From assembly GCA_004369085.1 (NCBI GenBank), contig ML210245.1:31045-95044 (forward strand): a DNA stretch of 64,000 nucleotides. Reading direction: 5' to 3'. The stretch is from Coprinopsis marcescibilis (Eukaryota > Basidiomycota > Agaricomycetes > Agaricales > Psathyrellaceae). The position numbers and the translations under genes are program-made. Positions 44,350 through 54,987 of the stretch are shown here, in pieces (position 1 is the stretch's first letter; each line of letters opens with the position of its first letter). Under the pieces are notes generated by a model that made no database searches, had not been told where the DNA came from, and saw only the letters and a list, made by a program, of their open reading frames with translations.

Positions 44350-44752
44350 GTTTTACTTGGACTCTAAAAATCAATCACCCGGGTGCTCACCTGCCAAGTT
44401 GGGTAGAGATGCATGCCTTGTAGGTACTGGGCTCGACTATAGCATAGAAATGCTCCACGAGGGAGGGCAACAACTGGATAAATTTCGCATTTCAACCGAG
44501 ATTGTTTGCATGAATCCTATGCTATGCTATGTTCATCGTATGTACTATATAGTCTCCCATCGGATATTCGGTAACACCACCGTTTCGGTGTGTACCTCGC
44601 CGGTATGTGCGCCATGACTCATGGGTCCGCGCCCCGTCGCATCTTATGGAATCCTTGATGAACGGGCGCTCAAAGGGTATATATGTAGACCGTACTTATG
44701 TATATATGTGTCACTTCCGACGCCAGGTCGGGGCACAAACACCCACCACATC

Positions 44753-45544
44753 ATGCAAACTGGACCCACGACAGCTTTCCGTAGGCCTAAGCTTGGGCTA
44801 GGACTTATCGTTACGGCTCTTGCGCTGGGTGCTGCGACGTGCGTTAGAGCGCAGTACTACACGGATGAAGCGCAGGTCACTCTTCAGCAATATCAGAGCT
44901 ACGAAGCAGCTATTGTAAATGAGACAGGATTTGGAGCCGGGTTAGAGTCTGACCTTAGGAATGGGACTCGGATGCCGCTTCAGGTTGATGTACCACCGCT
45001 GGGAGAGCCACACGTTTCTGAGCCAGAGGTGCTGGGTGATACGGGCGTGGACGATGAAGAAAATCCCAGGACTGACTCTGGCGAACGTTTGCTGTTCATA
45101 CGAGGGGAGGAAGAGTCGTTGGAAGAGTATGTGGCGCGGGGTGTGGGCTTTCTGGGACTTTCGGTCGATCAGCCTTCGGAAGGATCACCTGGTTTGAGTG
45201 AGCATTCGAGTGATGGCGGAAATATCGGCGAGGGGCGTGTTCGTTATGACGCGGAGAATGTTTACGAGGAATTGGATGGTGTGGGGGATGAAGAGGTGCA
45301 GGTCGACGAAGAAAGCTTGGTGGAGATGTTTAGGGTGTTCCTCAAGTCTCGGGTCGTCTTACGCAAGTGGGAGACGAAAAGAAGGGAGGAGTTTGAAAGG
45401 ATCCAGCACGGTGAGGGTGGGGAACGCCTGAGGGCTAATGACGATGAAGTAGATTTGAAGGAGGCTGAGAATAAGAGCGAGCTCTGGGTCATTTTGAGTA
45501 GGATGTATGGAGAGTTGGTGTTGGGCGTTAATGGACCTCTGTAG
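44753..45544 (+). CDS. secreted paralog pair, copy 2
   Basis: Single exon, 263 aa from ATG 44753, 75 bp downstream of TATATATG (44678). An upstream in-frame ATG at 44621 precedes that TATA-like element and is unlikely. Signal peptide LGLGLIVTALALGAATCVRA, then QYYTDEAQVTLQQ. Blocks shared with copy 1: LLFIRGEEESLEEYVARGVG, VYEELDGVGDEEVQVDEE, MFRVFLKSRVVLRKWETKRR and LVLGVNGPL. It carries N-glycosylation sequons (NETG, NGTR). Function unknown as for copy 1; divergence is mostly in the middle acidic region. Confidence 0.65.
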   Translation: MQTGPTTAFRRPKLGLGLIVTALALGAATCVRAQYYTDEAQVTLQQYQSYEAAIVNETGFGAGLESDLRNGTRMPLQVDVPPLGEPHVSEPEVLGDTGVDDEENPRTDSGERLLFIRGEEESLEEYVARGVGFLGLSVDQPSEGSPGLSEHSSDGGNIGEGRVRYDAENVYEELDGVGDEEVQVDEESLVEMFRVFLKSRVVLRKWETKRREEFERIQHGEGGERLRANDDEVDLKEAENKSELWVILSRMYGELVLGVNGPL

Positions 45545-45773
45545 AGCTCGGTTTGGCTAGCGTCGATTGACTAATGTAATTAATGTTAATGCATTCTTTC
45601 CCGCACGGTTTCCGGTGTTCGCGGGATGTATGTGATGGGAAGTTCATTTCTCCATTCTTTAGCGCACTAGTCTCACAGCCTCACACAGGCTTATCAATCG
45701 CTATCTCATCCTCATCACTTCTAAACATTCGATTATAGTGCAAAGATATCATATCCGAAAGCGCCTCAAGGTT

Positions 45774-45832
45774 AATCGCCTTGTGGTATAACTCAGACCC
45801 TAAGTTCGAGGTTCGATTCCTTGTACCTAGGC
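45774..45832 (+). tRNA. decayed tRNA-like relic (3' half)
   Basis: TTCGAGGTTCGATTCCTTG forms a recognisable T arm and B box, with a weak A-box-like TGGTATAACTCAG before it. The 5' acceptor and anticodon arms are not recognisable. It lies about 70 bp before the next tRNA-like sequence. Confidence 0.35.
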
Positions 45833-45903
45833 TTTGAGTCAATGTGTTTTTTCAAAGAGTCCCTGACATACTATGTTTAGTGAATGATATGGAGGATACT
45901 AGT

Positions 45904-46003
45904 TTCGGGCATGGTGTAAAGGTAACACGTCCCCCGCCACGGCTGCGGTGTTTAAATGGTACCTGTGGTAATGGAAGATCGAGGTTCGATTCCTCGTGCC
46001 TGA
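45904..46003 (+). tRNA. tRNA-like sequence, probably a pseudogene or SINE head
   Basis: Acceptor arms TCGGGCA and TGCCTGA pair; the D arm GTGTAAAGGTAACAC and T arm CGAGG-TTCGATT-CCTCG are perfect. The middle 50 nt do not form an anticodon stem that I can find, even allowing one intron. Its D arm is identical to that at 41058, so both probably derive from one tRNA-Glu-like ancestor. Confidence 0.4.
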
Positions 46004-46295
46004 GTATAATCTTCGCAGTTTCATTTTAGTTGTTATATGTTTTGGGGGGTCTAGGGCAATGTTCTGGGATACCAAGCCGCTTGTCTGCCTTGTGGTTACT
46101 GTGTTACCTGTGGGAGGAGCGTCTGCACAACTCTATTCCACACCCTAAACACGCCTTTTGACGTGCCCGCCCCCCGCTGGACGTTGATCTTATCCGTCAT
46201 GGGCTCTGCGATCATATTTCCGCAAACTTCAATCAGATACGATACAACATGTTAATTTGCTCCTTCATCGCATCACATTCATCATCATTTATTCT

Positions 46296-49116
46296 TCAAA
46301 CATGCCCAACAGCCTTCTGCGCTTCATACGGACCCTCCAACTCCCGCACCTCCTCATCCGTCAGCTTCAAATGAACAGCACCTAAATCATAAACACCGTC
46401 AGCTCATATTCAATTCATTTTGCACATCCCTCCAAGCATAGAGACGTATACCGCGGTCCGCCAATCCAGAACCATCTCTACGTGGTAGCCTTGGCCCACT
46501 GCCCCCAAAAAAGCCCAAAACCATCCCAAGAAGACACTGGACCACTCACCTAACAAGTCATACAAGTTCTCCAAACTTGTGGTCCCAACAATCGGTGCAG
46601 TAACACCCGGACGGGCCAGCACCCACGCCAACGCGACTTGCGCCATGCTGATTCCGCGCGCTTTCGCTATTTTCTCGACGCTTGAAAAGTATTACGTTGT
46701 TAGCTACTTAATACTCGATTGGCAATGGAGGGAAATGGAGGATTGAGGAAGGAGGTAGAAGAAAGACAAAGACTCACACATTGACGATCCTATCTGTACT
46801 CTCCCCGCCATGATAGTTCTTGATCATCCTAAACCCAAAACAGAGCTCGTCAGTATCCAGATCCAAATACGATGCACCATCCGCGTCTCAAGCCAACGAC
46901 CCTCTCGTCTCAAGCCCTCGACTCCATCAACGAGGATTTCAGATTCCCCAACCACAATCCCAGGATAACGACTAAACACCCAAAACAAACACAGAAAACG
47001 TACCGATCACTATTCCCCCTCGTAGTCTCCACATTCAGAGGCCGGGTGAGCAATCCTCTGCCAAGCGGCGACCAGGGGATAGATCCGACGCCGAGGTGCT
47101 ACAATAACGCAAACGATTAGCGCAGGTTCTGTAAGATAGTCGATAAACGGGAGGATGGGAACTAGTGAGTCACGATGTTCCTCTGTTATAGGAGGAAAAA
47201 CGCCACAGGCCAACCAACCATTCCAGCCAAAAACAAACCTCACCTCCAAAGTCGGAAACATCTCGCGCTCCTCTTCCCTATAAATCAGATTATAATGGTT
47301 CTGAATGGAGATGAACGGCGTGAGGCGGTTATTGATCGCATAGTCTATTCATATCATCGACGTTAGCTTCCGGTGCCTCTATTATAGGGCAGGAGAGGGA
47401 GGGACGTACTTTGCATTGCGTGGACTGATAGGGTAGGGTATGGGGCAGGCGGTTGCGGTTGAGTGAGAGATCGAGAACCACGAATGATGGTACATGAAAG
47501 AGAGGACAAGAAAGAACCAGACATTCGAGTCAGCCACCCAAAATAACCTCCACAAAGTCTCGCACTCACATTGCCAAGCCCAACAACTGGACATACCCAC
47601 GTAGCGTACATACCCAGCTTGTACGACATCATGCAGCGCTTGCATCTACGTATACCACATTCCGTATCAGCTTTCACCTCACTTAAAGACCCCACCGAGC
47701 TAGGAGTGAAAGGAAAGAAGGAAGGACATACAGTTTCGGCGATAGGGGTGTTATAGTCGAACCGGTGGCCTGTACAAACGTCAGTTGTAGGTACAGTGAC
47801 GATGGTAACGATAAGGCAAGAACGACGCTGGAATCGAGGAACTCACATTGTAAAACATCGATATAATCCAACCGAAGCCGCTCCAAGCTCTTCTTGACCG
47901 AGTCAAATATGTGCTACAGATTAAGGAAGGTGATTAGTTGAGCGTTTGTTGGTTGGTAAATATTGGTAAGGGGTAAGGAAAGAGAGATCGAGAAGGGAGA
48001 CTTGGCAGAGAGGGTGAGTAAGGGCGGCAAATGGGAGGCCAACGAGGGGGTATAACAGACGAGAGGCATAGTAGATATAACAGCCGATCGACGATCGACG
48101 ATCAGCGAGGCCAGCAAACTCGCACACCGCAAAATGCTAATCAACAAGGAAACGCAGCGGATGAAGGGTGAGGGGCAGCAGCAACGATCGGTGGTATCAA
48201 TAAGCATCGCCATAACGAAGATATTGCACACGAAAGTCGATGACGAGCCCAAGTTACACATTCCTCAACGCTCAACCCACAACCCAAGGAGCCACAGTCC
48301 TCAAGGCCCCGTTAACCTATCGACCCGAAACCCAAACTATAAAGCGAAAAAAAACGCACCTTGCGACTCAACCCACTCTGGTTAACATAGCCCGCGGCGT
48401 CTGCTTCAGCCCCGGGCTGCACACGAGGCGCGTCAAAGGTTTTGCCCAGGACTGCGTAGACCTAGAGGGTGCCAGTTCAGTCCTTTGTCATGTCCGTATC
48501 GTTGGAGAAGAATGGAGGAGAATGTCTTCGCGTGTCAGGACACGTGGGTCCAACCTGCGTCTGATCCTACCGGCACCATCGCCGCCGATACCAACCAACG
48601 GAACCCAGCAGCCCAAAAGACTGCCCACCTTGGTCAGAACGACGATCTCATCCCTGGGCAAGTTGTGCGCCTTGATAGCTTTGCCGAGTACGACCTCTGA
48701 TTCTCCGTAGGAGTACACCTGTTACATCGGGGGTTAGTATCTGTTCATGTTGTTGGGAGGAGGAAGGGTTTCGAGGCGTACATTGGCAGTATCGAAGGCG
48801 TTGATGCCTGCGTCGTATCTGATCCAGAGAGTCAGCGTTGTATGCGAGAGTGGATCAGGAGCATGCTCGTTGGGACACTGTCAGAACAAAAACTCACGCA
48901 GCCTTGATATGTTTGATGCCCTCTTCCTCATCAAGAACCCAGTCCTGCCACTTGGACGAACCATAGCTCATACACCCGAGGATGATCTTGCTGACTTTAA
49001 GACCAGACTTGCCCAATCGGACTAAACACCAGCCAGTTAGTAACCGCGGGGTTGGGCAAAGATGCACAAAAACTTCACGTACCATACGGAATATCGCGCT
49101 TGATAGGTTGGGACAT
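46296..49116 (-). CDS. aldo/keto reductase (14 exons, one of 15 nt)
   Basis: NADP-dependent oxidoreductase of the aryl-alcohol dehydrogenase/AKR type. Exons: 49116-49083, 49021-48898, 48818-48782, 48718-48629, 48461-48360, 47913-47847, 47769-47732, 47645-47570, 47424-47410, 47344-47244, 47098-47004, 46828-46778, 46680-46550, 46381-46296; phases fit throughout, 348 aa. Landmarks: VRLGKSGLKVSKIILGCMSY, AGINAFDTANVYSYGESE (catalytic Asp and Tyr), DEIVVLTK (catalytic Lys), YIDVLQCHRFDY (catalytic His), YVGMSSCWAWQ, ISIQNHYNLIYREEE, SIPWSPLGRGLLTR, MAQVALAWVLARPGVTAPIV. Exon 9 is only 15 nt, encoding FHAMQ with its flanking codon halves. Intron 5 (446 nt) and intron 4 (167 nt) are long for this genome. 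Substrate cannot be predicted; detoxification of aldehydes is usual for the family. Confidence 0.88.
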
Positions 49117-50760
49117 TGTTCACTCGTCTGTGCAGACCTCGTAGACAGTGAGCGTAGGACATATATATACCTCGCTTCGGATAATCACTCGACCAACGAG
49201 GAAATTCATGACATGGGGATGTTAAAGAATTCGCAATCGGTTAGCCAGCCGTCATAGACTCATACTTTGTTTGTCCCTAAAAGGGTCGGAAGCCGCTGGC
49301 AAACAACCGCGGTCGGACTTTCAGAACTAGTTCTCCAACACCACTCGATATTCTTTGCAGTGTCTCTACGAACTCTTTCGCGTTTCGTGATTGTTCTGCT
49401 GACGTTTAATATAGCATAGTATATACGGAGAGCCTCGGTGTTTACTGTGTGCCTCCAGTGCCTTGGCTGGTCTACTCTGATCTTGCTCTGATTGAACTGG
49501 AAAGATGTACCTTGTCACGGTAAAAGAATAAAATGGTATGGGCAGTGTATACTTGACCAAGTAGGACCACCTTGCGCGACAGCTGAACGCTAGGTCCAGA
49601 GAAGATATCAGCTTGAACGATAGTTGACGAATGCAAGGAGAATACGGGTACTTGTCGATGCGATTCATGTGAAGATGCGTTGGACAGGGTTCAGCTGCTT
49701 CTATTTGTACCCCACGTTTAAACCAGATGGAGGAATTGTGATGCAACGGTAATCGATGTGCATGTTCTGATAAACCAGCCGCGTGGACACCATTAGTATA
49801 TGATCTATGTAATGTGCCGCACTATACATTTGGAATGAATGGCCGCAGATTTGGGTTGTATCGGGCCCCACCAGTTTTAATGGGTCTTTGACATTCACTG
49901 GACCCAACTGAGTTATCGATCACACAGCAGCTTCTACCGTATACATCCTGTACGTTAAGGTTACGTGGCTCATATTAAACATGAACAATACTGAAGAAGC
50001 CCCGATCGTCGGCGCTTATCTCTATGATAGTGTTTCAGTTACTAGGGAATGGGCCAAATGGCTGTGCATGATGGGCCTACAGGCCCTCATATCCATTGCA
50101 CCGACCTCGTCTAAGCCAAAAGCATCGTTGACCCCGTTCATCTACCCAACGATGCCGAGACCTGGCAACGCATAGGATTAAAACCAGTCGACCAGTTCAC
50201 ATAGATGGTGAACTCAGCGCCCCCACTCACTCTGAGACCCACAGAGCTGTACCTTGAGGAAACAACACGATTATAGCCTAAAGCAGAGCTTCAAAAGTAT
50301 CGTTGCATACCCTATGCTCGACCTTTGTATTGATACCACGCGTTTACCATGAGACAGCCTGAAAGTGCAGGATTCGGTAACTCATAACAAGCCTCATGTG
50401 AATTGAGCCAATGACATGAGGCTTAAGACCTGTTAACTGTTGACAAAGAGGGTGTTGGGTCGAGGCAGCCACGAGGCGGCGCCTAATAGACGAATTGTAG
50501 ACACGAACGACTGTCTCCAACCTCAGGCTGTACCCGCATTGAGTTAATGACGCCCGGCGAGCTCCAGGAGGTGTGCAGGCAGGGTGTGCAGCTCAGAGAT
50601 CGAACTTGTACGAAGGGTGCATGTCCACGGCGTTCAATTGGCGCTATCAAGGACGTTCCGTTCGTTCGAATTCCTCACCCCTACACTTCCACTTCCCAAC
50701 AGCACCGTTCCTACCCTCACTGCGAATTCAAATTCATTCGAGTTTCTCTCAGACTACGCC
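49117..50760. other. intergenic region
   Basis: 1.6 kb between divergent genes: the aldo/keto reductase (-) and the small gene before the TPR-CHAT locus (+). Frames at 49366-49907 (-) and 49981-50175 (+) show no motif. No transposon ends or tRNAs noticed. Confidence 0.5.
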
Positions 50761-51543
50761 ATGAGTGCGAGACTGTTAGTAATTCCTTTCTTTTACGAAT
50801 ACAGTTACGCTGACGAGACCCTCGAAGGAATCTACGAACCGGCACTCAAACCGTTCAAAGGTGGGTCGAACGACTTCATCCAAAGCTTCCCCTCGCTGAC
50901 TTCTCTATTCTAGCAAATTGTATCTGACAGGCATGCGGGACTCCTCTCTCCACTGCTCAATATTCACTAACGTTTTATGGACACACCAGGTGTTGCTGTT
51001 GAGTGTACAGACACTCATGACGACCATTCATCTCTGAACATCATCGAAATCGTTATCTTTGGCCTTGACGTGCGCTACGGTATACGATATCCGTTGTCCA
51101 AAGTCACTCAGACAAGATGGGCAATTGAGCGATATATCGAACTGTGAGTGATTCCCAGTCATACAGGTCCTCTATACATGAGCTTATATTAGGTTTCGAA
51201 GCCCAACAGGAACAGAGGCCCTCGAAATCATTGCGAGGTTCATGGAAGGAGACGAAATGTACTACGCGCATTTGGACTTGACTGGTCCAGAAGCTCTACA
51301 GCCTCGCGTCCCACCGAGATGCGGCGAGTGTTTCCAACCCCTTCCTAAAAGTTGCTTCTACTTACTTCAGTCTATATTGTAGATTGGGTCCAGGAAATGG
51401 AGAATGGGGACGATGAACTCAAGTTGACTTTCTCGTGGGATGTATGCAAGGTGGCTGCCAACTCTGATGGCAAGGGAGATGGTAACTGGTTTGCGATCAT
51501 TGGAGCAAATGCGAGGCTTAAAGTGCCCATACAGTGTGTCTGA
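50761..51543 (+). CDS. uncharacterised protein immediately upstream of the TPR-CHAT gene (4 exons)
   Basis: Exons 50761-50860, 50990-51143, 51193-51329 and 51371-51543 give 187 aa. Text such as LLVIPFFYEYSYADETLEGI, FGLDVRYGIRYPLSKVTQT, FMEGDEMYYAHLDLTGPEAL and FSWDVCKVAANSDGKGDGNW reads as a folded beta-rich domain; I recognise no named family. Its stop codon is only 38 nt before the ATG of the TPR-CHAT frame on the same strand. That spacing is too tight for two independent fungal genes, so it may be the N-terminal domain of the TPR-CHAT protein joined by a splice I could not fix; a GTGCCC...GGAG intron of about 66 nt from 51520 is one option with correct phase. The junction at 51329 (GTTTCC) is also less certain. 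Confidence 0.55.
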
Positions 51544-51581
51544 ACCGGTCCAACCCGCTTCGCACAGGAAGGCCATCCAAA

Positions 51582-54500
51582 ATGGAGGAAGAAATCAGGG
51601 AACTGAGGAATGCCATTGGCCTCACTTCTCTTTGGCATGCGAACTTCCCTAGGCTTATGAACGACCTCGGATGCCTGCTTGGACAAAAATTTGAGGCAAC
51701 AGGAGTGCAGTCTGATATCGAAGAAGCAATCAAGACATTGAGGGAGGTTGTGTCGCTGACTCCCTCTGGTCACGCAGACCTCCCTGTATATCTCAACAAC
51801 CTGGGAAACTCATTCGGTCGCCGCTTCGAACGAACAGGTGATCTGCCTGATATTGGCAAGGCCATCGCAATCAAGGAGAGAGCAGTCGATCTCACTCCCC
51901 CTGGACACGCCAACCTCCCTGGATATCTCAACAACCTGGGAAACTCATTCGATCGCCACTTCGAACGAACAGGTGATCTGCCTGATAGCGACAAAGCCAT
52001 CGCAATCAAGGAGAGAGCAGTTGAGCTCACTCCCCCTGGACACGCTGACCTACCCTCCATTCTCAACAACCTGGGAAGCTCGTTCCATCGCCGCTTCGAA
52101 CGAATAGGTGATCCGCCTGATATTGGCAAGGCCATCGCAATCAAGGAGAGAGCAGTCAAGCTCACTCCCCCTGGACACGCTGACCTACCTTCCATTCTCA
52201 ACAACCTGGGAAACTCATTCGATCGCCGCTTCGAACGAACAGGTGATCTACCTGATATTGGCAAAGCCATCGCAATCAAGGAGAGAGCAGTCGAGCTCAC
52301 TCCCCCTGGACACGCTGACCTACCTTCATTTCTCAGCAACCTGGGAAGCTCGTTCCAAAGCCGCTTCGAACGAACAGGTGATCTGCCTGATAGCGACAAA
52401 GCCATCGCAATCATTGGGAGAGCAGTCAAGCTCACTCCCCCTGGCCACGCTGACCTCCCTGCGCGTTTCACCAATCTGGGAAACTCACTCCAAAGCCGCT
52501 TCGAACGAACAGGTGATCTGTCTGATATTGGCAAAGCCATCGCAATCAATGAGAGAGCAGTCGAGCTCACTCCCACTGGACACGCTGACCTCCCTGCGCG
52601 CCTCAACAACCTGGGAAACTCACTCCGTTGCCGCTTCGAACAAACAGGTGATCTGCCTGATATTGGCAAAGCCATCGCAATCATTGAGAGAGCAGTCGAG
52701 CTCACTCCCCCTGGACACGCTGACCTCCCTGCGCACCTCACCAACCTGGGAAACTCATTCCACAGCCGCTTCGACAAGACCCAGAGCTTCGACGACCTTA
52801 ACGAAGCACTTTCATATTACAAGCGCGCTGGAACCTCCCCTGCTGGTCCACCATCAGTCAAGTTTGACGCTGCCAAAACGTGGGCTATACTTTTGCACAT
52901 TCATTTTCCAGCCTCTCCGGAAACACTCCTTGCATTTGAAACTGCTGTCAGGCTTGTCCCAGTGATAGCAGGCCTTGAACAGACAGTACAGCACCGGCAT
53001 TCAACGCTCCACAGCATTTCCACCTTCACCCTTTCGGCTGCTGCCACCGCCTGCTACTCGGAACGACCAGACAAAGCTCTAGAATGGCTTGAACAGGGCC
53101 GCTGTCTTGTCTGGAGCCAGCTTCACCATCTACGTACGCCATTGGATGACCTGCGGGTATTTAATTCCAGCCTTTCCGATCGTTATTCGGATCTTTCGAA
53201 GGCACTCGAAGTTGCCGGTTCTCGTACCAGCGGATCGGCAATGGGTCCTCCAACTTCAATAGCGGACGGCGTCTCGGCGGCAGAAGAAGCACTCTCCCAT
53301 GTAAAGCTGGCGGCTGAGTGGGACAGTGTTCTCACCACGATTCGAACCACTGTTCCCGGCTTTGAGAACTTCCTCATGCCTCCCCCATGCTCGTCACTGC
53401 TTCAAAATCTCCCAGACACAGGCCCAATCATCATCATAAACGTTCAGAAGTACCGCTGTGACGCCCTTGCACTCATGGCAGGTCTCGACGAGCCCTTCCA
53501 TATCCCGCTACCTTGTTTCTCCTTTGAAAAGGCGGAGACTTTGCGCACAGATTTGACAGGGCTGTTGAAATCGTTTGGAATGCGGGTGAGAGAGGATGCA
53601 CAGGGGAGCGAGATTGGACAACATCGCAAACCTCGACAGGCACGCACAGGGCCACATGGAGAGACCTTGGCTTCCATACTCGCAACACTGTGGATAGACG
53701 TCGTAAAGCCAATCCTGGATGCTCTCGCGTTTCCGGTGAGTCACACTGAAGTCCGTTCAGCTACCCATGAGCTCAATGCTAAGCGGTACTTTTTATCAGT
53801 GTCGCAAAGCAGGCAATAAGATATGCTCGCACACCGCTCCGCTATCCGTGAGTCATTGATTTTCTTCGTTTGATATATTTATTGCTGACAGGTCATTTCA
53901 CACCAGTCCTCGTCAGAACTCCCAAGGATCTGGTGGTGCGCCACGGGTCCACTGGCTTTCCTCCCTCTGCATGCAGCCGGAATCTACGATAATGGGGACT
54001 CGGAAACCATCTTCGATTACGCCGTTTCATCGTACACCCCGACCGTCACTTCACTCACCAGCCGTGTCAAGAATGCTCGCACAGCCCTTGACGATGCTTC
54101 TGGATTATTCATGGTGAGCCAGCCGGATACACCCGGGCTCTCTCGCATCCCAGCCACCATGGAAGAAGTTCGTGGCATCCAAGCACAGCTCGCTAGCTGT
54201 GGGGTACGGGAGCTGATGCTCGAAGGCAGCGCCGCAACTATTGAAGTGGGCTTGCGGGGGATGGAGAACTACAACAATGTCCATTTTGCCTGCCATGGCA
54301 GTCAAGACAAGGACGATCCCCTTCAAAGTGGCTTCCACTTTCACGATGGTCCTCTCAGCTTGTCCACGATCATCAAGAAGAACTTGAAGAACGCCAACCT
54401 CGCGTTCTTGTCAGCATGCCAAACGAGCGCTGGGGAGGAGAAACTCTCGGAAGAGGCGGTTCACCTGGTAGCTGGGATGCTTGCTGCGGGATATCGTGGG

Positions 54501-54713
54501 GTTGTGGGGACGATGTGGTCGATTAGTGACACACAGGCGCCCGAGGTTGCTAAAGACTTTTACGAATACCTTTTGGCCGGGGGTGGGGCAGGGATTGACA
54601 CGTCGAGAGCTTCGTATGCTTTACATCATGCCATACAGAAGCTCAGGAGACGAAGCGGCAATTCGAAGCATTCTCTTCTCACTTGGGTTCCCTATGTTCA
54701 TTTCGGTGTATGA
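51582..54713 (+). CDS. TPR-CHAT protein (repeat sensor fused to a caspase-like protease domain)
   Basis: Two exons, 51582-53735 and 53907-54713 (intron GTGAGT...CCAG, phase 0), give about 987 aa; an intermediate mini-exon cannot be excluded. Residues ~70-400 are eight 45-residue TPR-like units (motif LNNLGNSFxxRFERTGDLPD), nearly identical at DNA level. A helical linker (LPVIAGLEQTVQHRHS ... ALEWLEQGRCLVWSQLHHLR) follows. The C-terminal ~270 residues are a CHAT domain: WWCATGPLAFLPLHAAG, VHFACHGSQ (catalytic His), LAFLSACQTSAG (catalytic Cys), VAGMLAAGYRGVVGTMWSI. Both catalytic residues are intact. CHAT proteases are clan CD relatives of caspases; fused to repeats they resemble NLR-type sensors. 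A role in non-self recognition or programmed cell death is plausible, not shown. Confidence 0.88.
51792..52775 (+). repeat. coding tandem repeat, 135-bp period, eight units
   Basis: LNNLG-type starts occur at 51792, 51927, 52062, 52197, 52332, 52467, 52602 and 52737, exactly 135 bp apart. Seven complete intervals differ at only a few positions each, clustered in codons for the residues after LGNSF, after RAV and before LNNLG. The last unit diverges after RFDKT. Identity is so high that the antisense strand is also open for 335 codons (52777-51770). Confidence 0.9.
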
Positions 54714-54987
54714 TTTCTTTGCTTCGTTATTGTATTTATATCGATGTTCGCACTCCTTCGTACCCACTTTGCTTCTTTCTTTTATTTATATTTCCCATTC
54801 ATTATGCCTCCTGTATCCGTGTAATATGTACGCTTGTTACCGTCGTTGACGAGATCAATGTATTGCTTCTAACTTTGTTCTAACTCTGTTTCTTTCGCGG
54901 GAAAGCTATCACAAACAAGCGTCACTCGACCACGTGAGAATAGAATTCTCGAATTTTCTACCTACTGGCAATTCTAAGCTTATTCTG

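Noticed and set aside
51792..52775. CRISPR-like or satellite array
   Set aside because: The repeats are in frame, code for TPR units and lack unique spacers; this is a coding repeat.
51770..52777. 335-codon antisense frame across the TPR array
   Set aside because: It is open only because the 135-bp units are nearly identical and happen to lack antisense stops; the protein would be a translation of repeats without known features.
51582..54713. Link to bacterial CRISPR-associated TPR-CHAT (type III-E) systems
   Set aside because: The domain pairing is similar, but there is no RNA-guided effector or array here, and TPR-CHAT fusions are widespread in fungi.
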